NCBI GenBank assembly: GCA_029572955.1
Contig: JAKPQE010000026.1
Location: 1 to 64,000 of the forward strand
Length of the DNA stretch: 64,000 nt
Source of the DNA: Pseudomonadota bacterium
GTDB lineage: Bacteria > Pseudomonadota > Alphaproteobacteria > Rhizobiales > JAKPQE01
Direction of reading: 5' to 3'
Numbering within the stretch: position 1 is the stretch's first letter; the number at the start of each line of letters is the position of its first letter. This document shows positions 33,927-41,933 of this stretch, piece after piece. The translations under genes were made by a program, and so were the position numbers. The notes under the pieces were generated by a model. It was not told where the DNA came from and made no database searches. It saw nothing but the letters and a program-made list of their open reading frames with translations.

Positions 33927-34613
33927 TCAGGCCCCGCCCGTTTCGGGCTCGGGGATGATGCGCAATGGTGGCGTTTTGGCGGCGCGCTCGATCAGCTCGG
34001 GCAGAAAGACGCGCTCCTCGCCATGGCTCGCGACCGCTGCCTCGCAAGCGCGGCGCGGATCGACCATGGCGGTGACGACGAGGCCTTCGGCGAGATCGCC
34101 GAGTTCGGCGAAATCCCGGTAGACCTTGAGGCCGGTGAACTCGGCGGCCGGGTGGGTCGCATCGACGACACCGATCACCTCGACGGCGGTTTCCAGCGCC
34201 GACAGGGCACAGACCTCGGCAAGCTCGCTCGCCCCGACGAGCGCGACCTTCCGCATGCCGCGGCGCTGGGCGCTCTGCAGGATCGCCGAGCACTGGGCCC
34301 GGGCCTTGCGGAAGAAGGCGAAGGACGAGGAGAGGTATTCGGCGGTCAGCCGCGACTTTTCGGAAAAGCCGTGCGGCGTCAGGTAGTAGGCGTAGCGGCG
34401 GCGCGGCACCTGACGGACCTTGATGAGGCCCTTCTTGACGCAGCGCTTGAGATAGGAATTGACGAGGCCGAGGGCGATGCCGAGTTCGGCGGCAAGGCTG
34501 CGCTGGGTCGCTTCCTCGGTCGCGGCGACGGCCTCGAGCAGGCCGAGCATGATCTCGCGCTCGGCAACGGCTTCGCCGGCAAGGCCTTCATTTTCCACTG
34601 TATCACCGATCAC
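33927..34613 (-). CDS. Winged-helix transcriptional regulator with Rossmann-like sensor domain
   Basis: A 228-residue protein. Residues about 18-85 form a winged helix (MLGLLEAVAATEEATQRSLA, then GLVNSYLKRCVKKGLIKVRQ), with the wing in RRRYAYYLTPHG, MarR-like. The C-terminal part, from RRGMRKVALVGASELAEVCA, looks like a nucleotide-binding Rossmann domain with VIGVVDATHPAAEF. It could therefore sense a nucleotide-sugar or cofactor. GTG 34613 is preceded by GAGG at a good distance. Two inverted repeats cover its promoter. Placed at the head of the minus-strand cluster, it likely controls itself and the leg genes. Confidence 0.75.
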   Translation of the reverse strand: MIGDTVENEGLAGEAVAEREIMLGLLEAVAATEEATQRSLAAELGIALGLVNSYLKRCVKKGLIKVRQVPRRRYAYYLTPHGFSEKSRLTAEYLSSSFAFFRKARAQCSAILQSAQRRGMRKVALVGASELAEVCALSALETAVEVIGVVDATHPAAEFTGLKVYRDFAELGDLAEGLVVTAMVDPRRACEAAVASHGEERVFLPELIERAAKTPPLRIIPEPETGGA

Positions 34614-34635
34614 GTCCGGGCCCTCTTCGCGGGCA

Positions 34636-34686
34636 CTGATACAATGTTCATGCGATGAACGTCAAGCCATCGTTCACGGCGTGAAC
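34636..34686 (-). promoter_or_regulatory. Regulator promoter with two inverted-repeat operators
   Basis: Read on the minus strand there is a -35-like TTGACG (34660-34665) and, 18 bases on, a -10-like TATCAG (34636-34641), placing transcription start just before the regulator GTG. The perfect inverted repeat GTTCATGCGATGAAC (34646-34660) fills the spacer. A second, GTTCACGGCGTGAAC (34672-34686), sits just upstream of the -35, with centres 26 bases apart. Both share GTTCAy-N3-rTGAAC. Such placement suggests repression by a dimeric protein, most simply the winged-helix regulator itself. Confidence 0.65.
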
Positions 34687-34714
34687 TTCAGAAGACGGCG
34701 CGGTTTCCGGCCGT

Positions 34715-35566
34715 TCAGGCGCGCTGGCGCACGCTTCTGGTCTCGAGCATCACGAACGAGGCGGCAACGCGCGCGGCAAGGCCGCCAACGAGCGGCAGGG
34801 CGAAGATGCGGGCGGCGAGCCGGCGCAGGCCGATCGGGCCGTCGTAGTAGTCGAGCGACATCGTCGACAGCAGGCGCGTGGCGGTGAGATCGGCGGTCGG
34901 ACCGATGATGGCCGCGGCCATCCGCTTGTGGGCCGAGGGCCAGCGCAGATGCAGGTGCGAGGGCCACTCGATGCCGCGCTTCTTCAGGACAGGATCGCGC
35001 AGCATCGGCGGCAGCATGTGCCAGCCCCAGAGGCGCAGATGGGACTCGTAGGGCACGAGGCGGTGCGGCACCTGATGGATGGCGAGACCGCCTTCCTTGA
35101 GGACCCGGGCCTCCTCTTCGTAGTAGCTGGCGAACACCTTCGGGGCGACGTGTTCCAGCACCTGCTGGCTGAAGACGATATCGATCGAGGCATCGGCAAG
35201 CGGCAGCCGGCTGCCGTCGTAGATGACGAAGCGGTCGTCCTCGTAGCCGAGGGCGACGCGGGCCCAGCGGTTCTGGGGCGTACGATCGCCGCCGACGTCG
35301 ACACCGAAGACGTCGGTGTAGCCGAGCGCGGCGAGGAACATCAGCGTCATGCCGCCGCCGCAGCCATGATCGAGAAGCGCCACGGGACCACCCTTGGCAC
35401 GGGCGTAAGCCTCGATCTCGCCGATCAGCATGGCGAGATGATAGGGACGTTCGACGGCACCGGACCGCACGTCCGCGCAGAACGCCGTCCACAGGGTGCG
35501 AAGCGCCGCCTCGTCCTCGCTGGAAAGGACCGCGCGCATCCTCTCGACCGTCGCATGCCAGGTCAT
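34715..35566 (-). CDS. SAM-dependent class I methyltransferase
   Basis: A 283-residue protein: SAM motif VALLDHGCGGGMTLMFLAAL, then DVFGVDVGG and FSQQVLEHVAPKVFA (Methyltransf_11-like), and HQVPHRLVPYESHLRLWGWH further on. ATG 35566 (MTWHATVERM) is the first sensible start; upstream open frame has no protein character. It is divergent from the plus-strand glycosylation genes and 102 bases upstream of the regulator. It probably methylates a sugar or lipid carrier in one of the two glycan modules. Confidence 0.78.
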   Translation of the reverse strand: MTWHATVERMRAVLSSEDEAALRTLWTAFCADVRSGAVERPYHLAMLIGEIEAYARAKGGPVALLDHGCGGGMTLMFLAALGYTDVFGVDVGGDRTPQNRWARVALGYEDDRFVIYDGSRLPLADASIDIVFSQQVLEHVAPKVFASYYEEEARVLKEGGLAIHQVPHRLVPYESHLRLWGWHMLPPMLRDPVLKKRGIEWPSHLHLRWPSAHKRMAAAIIGPTADLTATRLLSTMSLDYYDGPIGLRRLAARIFALPLVGGLAARVAASFVMLETRSVRQRA

Positions 35567-35680
35567 GGAGTCTTCCCGGATCTTGGACCGCCCCCGAACC
35601 CGAGGCGTCGACAACTGGTGCGTGGAGGTATAGAGGTTCGCTGCCCGCGACGCCAGACGGAGGCCGGGCGCGCTTCTCGG

Positions 35681-36076
35681 ATGACGACGGCGGAAATTGC
35701 GATGGCGAACCAGTTGGCTGACCTCACCCGCCTGCAGATCCTGCAGCTCGTCGGCTTCGCCGCCTTCCTCTCGGCCGGGCAGGTGATGCTGAAGTCGGTG
35801 GCGCTCCGCATCGCCGGCGACGACCTCGTCGCCAAGTTCCTCAGCATCCTCGGCAATCCGCTCGCCTGGTTCGCCTGCGCCATCTATGCGCTTGCCATGG
35901 CGCTGTGGATCCTCGTCCTGCAGCGGGTGCCGCTGTCGATCGCCTATCCCTTCGCGGCGCTCGGCTTCGTCATCGTGCCGATCGCCGGCTGGTATTTCTT
36001 CGACGAACCGCTCGACCTGCGCTACGCCGCCGGCGCGGCGCTGATCGTCGTCGGCATCGTGCTCGTGGCGCGTTGA
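35681..36076 (+). CDS. SMR/EamA-type small membrane protein, ArnE/F-like flippase subunit
   Basis: A 131-residue protein with four predicted membrane helices: LVGFAAFLSAGQVMLKSVAL, PLAWFACAIYALAMALWILV, IAYPFAALGFVIVPIAGWYF and AGAALIVVGIVLVA. The size and the PLSIAYPF motif match SMR-family proteins such as ArnE/ArnF, which flip undecaprenyl-phosphate sugars. ATG 35681 is used; ATG 35702 is possible. Thirteen bases separate it from the GT-C gene, so it starts the plus-strand glycosylation operon. Confidence 0.75.
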   Translation: MTTAEIAMANQLADLTRLQILQLVGFAAFLSAGQVMLKSVALRIAGDDLVAKFLSILGNPLAWFACAIYALAMALWILVLQRVPLSIAYPFAALGFVIVPIAGWYFFDEPLDLRYAAGAALIVVGIVLVAR

Positions 36077-36089
36077 GGCCGCCGCAAGA

Positions 36090-37346
36090 ATGAGCGAAGC
36101 CCGCACCCCTGCCCGTCCCGCCGCGCCGGCCGAGCCGGCGGCGCCCGGTCGCGGCGAGCGCCGGGCGATGCTCGCGATCCTCCTCCTCGCCCTTCTCGTG
36201 CGCCTCGTCGCGCTCCCGGTGGCGCCGACCGAGGGCCTGCCCGACGCCATTTCCTACCGCACGGCGGGGGCAGCGTTCTTCACCGATGGCGGCATCACCA
36301 ATCCCTACCTCATGCCGTTCTACCCGCTCGTCCTCGCCCTCGGCAGCGGCGCCCGCGGCTGGCAGATCGTCGTCGACCTCGTCGCCTCGCTCGCCATCGT
36401 CTGGCTGATCGGGGCGCTCGCTCGGCGGCTGTTCCGGAGCGCCGCGGCGGGCCTTCTCGGCGCGCTGATGGCGGCGCTCTATCCGATGGCGATCTTCTAT
36501 GGCGTCGTCGGGCTTTCGGAGAGCGTGTTCGTCGCGCTGGTGCTCGGCGCCTACCTCGCGCTCTATGACCGCCGCTTCCTGCTCTCCTCGGTGATCTTCG
36601 TCCTCGCCATCCTGACCCGGCCGGCGCTCGAGATCTTCGCGCCCTTCGTCCTCGTCTGGACGATCCTCGTCGTCCATCGCCTCGGCGCGGTCCGTGCCGG
36701 GCGGGCGCTCGTCGTCTACGGTCTCGTCTACGTCGTCCTCATGGCGCCGTGGTGGCTGCACAACTACGAGCGCTACGGCAGCTTCGTGCGGCTGCACCTT
36801 GCTTCGGGCTTCGTGCTCTATTCCGGCAACAATCCGCAGAACGCCAGCGGCGGCGGCATCGGCGGCGTCGATCTCGACACCACCAAATTCGCCGATATCG
36901 CCGATCCGGTGGAGCGCGACCGGCGCTACAAGGAGGCCGCTGTCGCCTTCATCAAGGAGGACCCGGCACGCTTCGGCAGGCTCGCCCTCGTCAAGTTCCA
37001 GCGCATGTGGCGGATGACGCCGTTCGCGCCGGAGTACCGGGACAATCCGGCGGCGATCCTTGCCACCCTCGCTTTCCTGCCGGTATTCCTGCTGGCGCTG
37101 GCGACGGTCGTCCGGCACTGGCGCCGTTTCTGGTACCTTTCCCCGATCTACGGCTTCTTCGCCTTCACCACGCTCGTCCACATGATCACCATCGCCTCGC
37201 TGCGCTACCGTTTCCCGCTCGAGCCGTTCGCCATCGTCCTGGCGGCGCCGACGATGGCGGCGATCGCGGCCAGGCTGCCGCTGGTCGGACCGTTCCTCGA
37301 CAGGACCACGCGGGCAGACGCCGCGGCTTCGGAGCAGGCGCGATGA
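36090..37346 (+). CDS. GT-C-type membrane glycosyltransferase (ArnT/PMT-like)
   Basis: A 418-residue integral membrane protein with about nine helices. A periplasmic start, APTEGLPDAISYRTAGAAFF, carries the acidic residues that GT-C enzymes place in the first loop. Further along, LTRPALEIFAPFVLVW is typical of dolichyl/polyprenyl-phosphate-sugar transferases. It should use a lipid-phosphate sugar on the periplasmic side to decorate a glycan or lipid. A 20-residue Ala/Pro-rich N-terminus precedes the first helix. It overlaps the next gene (ATGA). Confidence 0.75.
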   Translation: MSEARTPARPAAPAEPAAPGRGERRAMLAILLLALLVRLVALPVAPTEGLPDAISYRTAGAAFFTDGGITNPYLMPFYPLVLALGSGARGWQIVVDLVASLAIVWLIGALARRLFRSAAAGLLGALMAALYPMAIFYGVVGLSESVFVALVLGAYLALYDRRFLLSSVIFVLAILTRPALEIFAPFVLVWTILVVHRLGAVRAGRALVVYGLVYVVLMAPWWLHNYERYGSFVRLHLASGFVLYSGNNPQNASGGGIGGVDLDTTKFADIADPVERDRRYKEAAVAFIKEDPARFGRLALVKFQRMWRMTPFAPEYRDNPAAILATLAFLPVFLLALATVVRHWRRFWYLSPIYGFFAFTTLVHMITIASLRYRFPLEPFAIVLAAPTMAAIAARLPLVGPFLDRTTRADAAASEQAR

Positions 37347-38209
37347 CGGCGGCGGACATCACCTGCCCGATCTGCGGTTCGGCGATGCGGCCGACCCATG
37401 CCGGCTATGTGCGGTGCTGCCCGGATTGCGGCTTCCTCGCCTCGACCCTCGTTCCCGAGATCGGCGGCGGCAGCCACGAGCACATCGACGAGGCGGCGCG
37501 GCGCGACAGCCTTGCCGGCCTGCGGCGGCTTTCGGCCAACGAGGAACTCGACCGGCTGGCCAAGCTCGGCCGCAGCGGCGGTCGCCTGCTCGACGTCGGC
37601 TGCGCCTATGGCTGGTTCCTCGCGGCGGCCGAGGCGCGCGGCTTTGCGGCGCTCGGCCTCGAACCCGACGCGGCCGTCGCCGACGAGGCCGAGGCCGCCG
37701 GCCTCACCGTGCGCCGTGGCTATTTCCCTGAAGCCGTCGCCGACGACGCGCCCTTCGACGTGATCGTCTTCAACGACGTCTTCGAGCACATCCCCGAACC
37801 CGACCGGATGATGCGGGTGCTTGCCGAGCGGCTGGCGCCCGGCGGCCATCTCGTCATCAATGCCCCCTCGGCCGAGGGCATCTTCTTTCGCATCGCGGCG
37901 CTGCTCGAGCGGATCGGCGTTGCCGGGCCTCACGCCCGCATGTGGCAGAAGGGCTTCCCCTCGCCGCATCTTTCGTACTTCCGGCCCGATCATCTGGCGC
38001 GGATCGCGACGGCGGCGGGCCTCGTCGAGCGCCACCGCTCGCGCCTGCCGGCACTGCGCGCCGAGGGGCTCTGGGAGCGGCTTTCCTACGACCGCACGCT
38101 GCCGATCCCGGCCGCCGGGGCGATCTATGTCGCGGCCCGTGCGATGATCCCCTTCCTCGGCCTGCTGCCGCCGGACATCCGGCTGATGATTTTCGAGAAA
38201 CCGGCATGA
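37343..38209 (+). CDS. Zinc-ribbon class I methyltransferase
   Basis: A 288-residue protein. A four-cysteine zinc ribbon at the N-terminus (CPICGS ... CCPDCGF) is followed by the SAM domain LLDVGCAYGWFLAAAEARGF. FNDVFEHIPEPDRMMRVL and HLSYFRPDHLARIA follow. This layout is common in sugar or lipid methyltransferases of surface-glycan loci. It is translationally coupled to genes on both sides (ATGA at 37343 and 38206), tying it to the GT-C and GT2 enzymes. The acceptor is unknown. Confidence 0.8.
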   Translation: MTAADITCPICGSAMRPTHAGYVRCCPDCGFLASTLVPEIGGGSHEHIDEAARRDSLAGLRRLSANEELDRLAKLGRSGGRLLDVGCAYGWFLAAAEARGFAALGLEPDAAVADEAEAAGLTVRRGYFPEAVADDAPFDVIVFNDVFEHIPEPDRMMRVLAERLAPGGHLVINAPSAEGIFFRIAALLERIGVAGPHARMWQKGFPSPHLSYFRPDHLARIATAAGLVERHRSRLPALRAEGLWERLSYDRTLPIPAAGAIYVAARAMIPFLGLLPPDIRLMIFEKPA

Positions 38210-39186
38210 TCGACGAGACGCACGACAAGAAGGCGGTGATCGCCGTCGTGGTGCCCTCCTACAAGGTGAAGCGCCACATCCTCGAGGTCCTCGCTGCCAT
38301 CGGGCCGGAGATCGCCCGCATCTACGTCGTCGACGACGCCTGCCCGGAGGGCAGCGGCGACCATGTGCGGGCCCATTGCAGCGACCCGCGGGTCACCGTC
38401 GTCGCCCTGCCGGAGAACCGCGGCGTCGGCGGCGCGACGCTCGCCGGCTTCGCGGCGGCGGCGGAGGCCGGCGCGACCGTCATCGTCAAGCTCGACGGCG
38501 ACGGCCAGATGGACCCGGGCCTCGTGCCGCGCATCGTCCGGCCGATCCTCGAGGGCCGGGCCGACTACGCCAAGGGCAACCGCTTCCACGAGATCGACGA
38601 GCTCGCCGTGATGCCGAAGGTGCGGCTGTTCGGCAATGCCGGCCTGTCCTTCATGACCAAGCTCTCCTCGGGCTACTGGGACATCTTCGATCCGACCAAC
38701 GGCTTCGTCGCGATCGATGCGCGGGTGTTCCGGGCGCTGCCGGTCGACAAGATCGCCAGGCGTTATTTCTTCGAGTCCGACATGCTGTTCCGCCTCAACA
38801 CGCTGCGCGCCGTCGTCGCCGACGTGCCGATCGCGGCCAGGTATGGCGAGGAGGTGAGCAACCTGTCGGTCCACCGCGAGTTCTGGCGGTTCCTCTCCGG
38901 CAATATCCGCAACTTCCTGAAGCGGATCTTCTACAACTACCTGCTGCGCGATTTCTCGCTCGGCACGCTCTACCTCGTCTTCGGCTCGCTGCTCCTCGGC
39001 TTCGGCGTCGCCTTCGGCGCGATCCAGTGGATCGCCCATGCCAATGCCGGCGAGACGGCGAGCGCCGGCACGGTCATGCTCGCCGGCCTGCCGGTGATCC
39101 TCGGCTTCCAGCTCGTTCTCGGCTTCCTCTCCTACGACATCCAGGCCGTGCCGCGCGCGCCGCTGACCCGCAACCTCGGAGACTGA
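38206..39186 (+). CDS. GT2 polyprenyl-phosphate glycosyltransferase (DPM1/ArnC-like)
   Basis: A 326-residue GT-A enzyme: AVVVPSYKVKRHILEVL, YVVDDACPEGSGD, the DXD-type KLDGDGQMDPGLV and YAKGNRFHEID. Two membrane helices close the protein (LGTLYLVFGSLLLGFGVAFG and LAGLPVILGFQLVLGFLSY). This is the plan of enzymes that make polyprenyl-phosphate sugars on the cytosolic face. It would supply the donor that the small SMR protein flips and the GT-C enzyme uses. ATG 38206 overlaps the methyltransferase stop. Confidence 0.85.
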   Translation: MIDETHDKKAVIAVVVPSYKVKRHILEVLAAIGPEIARIYVVDDACPEGSGDHVRAHCSDPRVTVVALPENRGVGGATLAGFAAAAEAGATVIVKLDGDGQMDPGLVPRIVRPILEGRADYAKGNRFHEIDELAVMPKVRLFGNAGLSFMTKLSSGYWDIFDPTNGFVAIDARVFRALPVDKIARRYFFESDMLFRLNTLRAVVADVPIAARYGEEVSNLSVHREFWRFLSGNIRNFLKRIFYNYLLRDFSLGTLYLVFGSLLLGFGVAFGAIQWIAHANAGETASAGTVMLAGLPVILGFQLVLGFLSYDIQAVPRAPLTRNLGD

Positions 39187-39191
39187 CGGCG

Positions 39192-40424
39192 ATGGCGCAG
39201 GGCGAGGAGACCGCGACGCGGAAGGCCCGGCTGGCGGGCCGCGTCAGCCTTGCCGGCTTCGTGCTGGCGACGGCGCTGCTGCCGATCGTCATCGTGCTCG
39301 CCACCCGGGCGGTGCCGGCCGGCATCGGCGCGGCGACCCTCCTGCTTCTCCTCGCCATCGCCATCGACGGCGGCCTTGCCGCCCTCGGCGCACGCCTTTC
39401 CTCCCTCGGCCGCAACCCGGTCGCGCTCGGCTTCCTCGCGCTTGTCGGCTGGGCTCTCGTCTGCCCGTTCTTCGGCAGTCCCTACGGGCTCGACGGCAAG
39501 GCCGCCGCGCGCCTTGCCGGCTCGCTGGCGCTCGTCGCGCTCTGGTGGGGCGTGATCGGCGTCGCGCCGCGGCCGCCGGCGGCGCTCCTCAGATGGCTGC
39601 AGCTCGCCGGGCTCTTCTTCGCCGGCGCGCTGATCGTCTTCGAGCGCGGCAATGCCTATCCGATCCGCACGGCGCTCGGGCTCGAACACTGGTCGCACAT
39701 GACCAACCGGCCGAGCATGGTGCTCGCGGTCTTCGCCATCGTGTTCGCCGCGACCACCCTGCGGCGCGGCACCTGGCCGCTGGCACTCGCCGTGTTCGCC
39801 TGGGCGGTCCACATCGTCTTTGCCGGCGAGTCGGAATCGACCAAGCTCCTCGTCGCGCTCTTTGCCGTCGTGCTGCCGGTCGCCTGGTTGCTGCCGCGCC
39901 TTGCCGCCTGGAGCGTCGCCGGCGGCGCCGTCGCCGCGATGCTCCTCGTGCCCCTCGTCCTGCCGTCCCTCGCCCTGCCGCAGGCGGAGTGGCTGCAATC
40001 CTTCCTGCAGCAGGCGAGCGCCGCCCATCGCCTCGCGATCTGGCAGAGCTACCTGCCCTACATCTTCGAACACCCGATCGCCGGCTACGGCATCGGCGGC
40101 GAGCACCGGGTGATGTCGACGATCGATCCGGCGACCGGCGCGACGGTGGCGGCGCAGTGGCATCCCCATTCGATGCTGATCCAGGGCTGGATCAATTTCG
40201 GCCTCGTCGGCGTCCTCGTCCTGTCGGCGATCGCGATCGCCATCGGGCGCGAGGCCGGGCGCCTGCCGGCCGGGCCGCGGGCCTTCACGATCGCCCTTTT
40301 CGCCGGCGTTTTCGCGGTGGCGAGCATCGGCCACGGCGCCTGGCAGGAATGGTGGCTGGTGCTCGCCGGCGTCGGCCTCACCAGCGTCGCGGTGCTGCCG
40401 CGGCATCCCGGCAAGGCCGGCTGA
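39192..40424 (+). CDS. O-antigen ligase/polymerase-like membrane protein (Wzy_C)
   Basis: A 410-residue protein with ten or more hydrophobic helices and a large periplasmic segment, LQQASAAHRLAIWQSYLPYIFEHPIAGYG...QWHPHSMLIQGWINFG. The RxxIW and HPHS-type residues are features of the WaaL/Wzy O-antigen ligase family, which join a lipid-linked glycan to its final acceptor. It is six bases after the GT2 gene and ends the five-gene plus-strand module. Whether it ligates glycan from this module or from the nonulosonate cluster is unknown. Confidence 0.8.
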   Translation: MAQGEETATRKARLAGRVSLAGFVLATALLPIVIVLATRAVPAGIGAATLLLLLAIAIDGGLAALGARLSSLGRNPVALGFLALVGWALVCPFFGSPYGLDGKAAARLAGSLALVALWWGVIGVAPRPPAALLRWLQLAGLFFAGALIVFERGNAYPIRTALGLEHWSHMTNRPSMVLAVFAIVFAATTLRRGTWPLALAVFAWAVHIVFAGESESTKLLVALFAVVLPVAWLLPRLAAWSVAGGAVAAMLLVPLVLPSLALPQAEWLQSFLQQASAAHRLAIWQSYLPYIFEHPIAGYGIGGEHRVMSTIDPATGATVAAQWHPHSMLIQGWINFGLVGVLVLSAIAIAIGREAGRLPAGPRAFTIALFAGVFAVASIGHGAWQEWWLVLAGVGLTSVAVLPRHPGKAG

Positions 40425-40542
40425 TCCCGCCCGCCGCAGCGGCGCGGCGGTCGGTCGCGATCGCGCGTGCAACCCATTGCGCGACATCCGCTTCCTGATA
40501 GATTTCGCGCCGGTCAACCGCCAACCCGACGGATCCGCCACG

Positions 40543-41919
40543 ATGCCCGATACCGCGATTGCCGATGCCCGCCGGGGCGTTTCCAGCGAGCAGCTCATGC
40601 GCCTCAAGTCGGAGGCGGAAGCCGCCTATGTCGCGGCCCGGCCGAAGTCCGCGGCCGTCGCCCGCGGCGACAGCGGCTTCCTCGGCGGCGTACCGATGCA
40701 CTGGATGCGCGACTGGCCGATGCCTTTCCCGATGCTCGTCGCCAAGGCGAAGAAAGCGACGCTCGTCGACATCGACGGCAACCTCGTCGACGACTTCTGC
40801 CTCGGCGATACCGGCTCGATGTTCGGCCACTCGCCGAAGCCGGTCGCCAAGGCGATCCGCCACCAGGCCCGCAACGGCCTCACCTACATGCTGCCGACCG
40901 AGGATGCGGTCGCCGTCGGCGGCCTCCTCTCCGACATCTTCGGGCCGTTCCAGTGGCAGATCGCGACGACGGCGACGGATGCCAACCGCTTCGCCCTGAA
41001 GGTCGCGCGCGCCGTCACCGGCCGGCGCAAGATCCTCGTCTTCAACGGCTGCTATCACGGCACCGTCGACGAGACCTTCGTGCGGCTCAAGGACGGCGTC
41101 GCCGAGGCGCGGCCGGGCCTCGTCGGCGCGGCCTTCGATCCGGCGAGCCAGACCAAGGTGGTCGAGTTCAACGACGTCGCGGCGCTCGGCCAGGCGCTCG
41201 CCGACCGCGACGTCGCCTGCGTCATCGCCGAGCCGGTCTTGACCAATTCCTGCATGGTGCTGCCGCAGCCTAGCTTTCATGCCGAGCTGCGCCGGCTCAC
41301 CCGCGAGACCGGGACGCTGCTCCTCATCGACGAGACCCACACCATCTCGACCGGGCTCGGCGGCTATACCCGCACGCACGGGCTCGAGCCCGACATCTTC
41401 GTCGTCGGCAAGCCGGTCGCAGGCGGTGTCGCGGCGAGCGTCTGGGGCATTTCGGCGGAGATCGCCCGGCGTTTCGCCGCCTATGACCGCGGCCGCGATC
41501 CCGGCCATTCCGGCATGGGCACGACGCTCTCGGGCAATCCGCTGCAGTTCGCCGCGATGCGGGCCAATCTCGGCGAGGTGATGACGGCGAAGGCCTATGC
41601 CCGGATGGAGCGGCTCGCGGCGCGGCTCGAAAAGGGGCTCGCGCGCGCCATCGCCAAGGCCGACCTGCCCTGGCACGTGGTGCGGGTCGGCGCCCGCGTC
41701 GAGTTCATCTGCGCGCCGGGACCGCTGAAGAACGGGCGCGAAGCCGAGGCGGCGCATGCGCCGGATCTCGAGGCGGCGATCCATCTGGCGCTCGTTGCCC
41801 GCGGCGTGCTGATCGCGCCCTTCCACAACATGATGCTGATTTCACCGGTGACGAAGAAGCGGCAGGTGGACGGCCTCGTCCAGGCCTTCGGCGACATCGT
41901 CGACTTCCTCTCGAGCTGA
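40543..41919 (+). CDS. Class III PLP aminotransferase (glutamate-1-semialdehyde-aminomutase-like)
   Basis: A 458-residue enzyme: FPMLVAKAKKATLVDIDGN, FCLGDTGSMFGHSP, LVFNGCYHGTVDE, LLLIDETHTIST and VVGKPVAGGVAAS, where the GKP lysine should carry PLP. ATG 40543 starts MPDTAIADARRG; the open frame continues 22 codons up without conserved sequence. It is followed after 14 bases by a glutamine-synthetase-family ligase. Such pairs often handle amines or polyamines. A 118-base gap isolates it from the ligase-like gene, so it probably has its own promoter. Confidence 0.82.
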   Translation: MPDTAIADARRGVSSEQLMRLKSEAEAAYVAARPKSAAVARGDSGFLGGVPMHWMRDWPMPFPMLVAKAKKATLVDIDGNLVDDFCLGDTGSMFGHSPKPVAKAIRHQARNGLTYMLPTEDAVAVGGLLSDIFGPFQWQIATTATDANRFALKVARAVTGRRKILVFNGCYHGTVDETFVRLKDGVAEARPGLVGAAFDPASQTKVVEFNDVAALGQALADRDVACVIAEPVLTNSCMVLPQPSFHAELRRLTRETGTLLLIDETHTISTGLGGYTRTHGLEPDIFVVGKPVAGGVAASVWGISAEIARRFAAYDRGRDPGHSGMGTTLSGNPLQFAAMRANLGEVMTAKAYARMERLAARLEKGLARAIAKADLPWHVVRVGARVEFICAPGPLKNGREAEAAHAPDLEAAIHLALVARGVLIAPFHNMMLISPVTKKRQVDGLVQAFGDIVDFLSS

Positions 41920-41933
41920 ACGGACGACAGAGA

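Noticed and set aside
38376-40424. 682-codon plus-strand open frame starting inside the GT2 gene
   Set aside because: Its first part is an out-of-frame Arg-rich reading of the GT2 gene. Only the part from 39192 is real and is annotated as the ligase-like protein.
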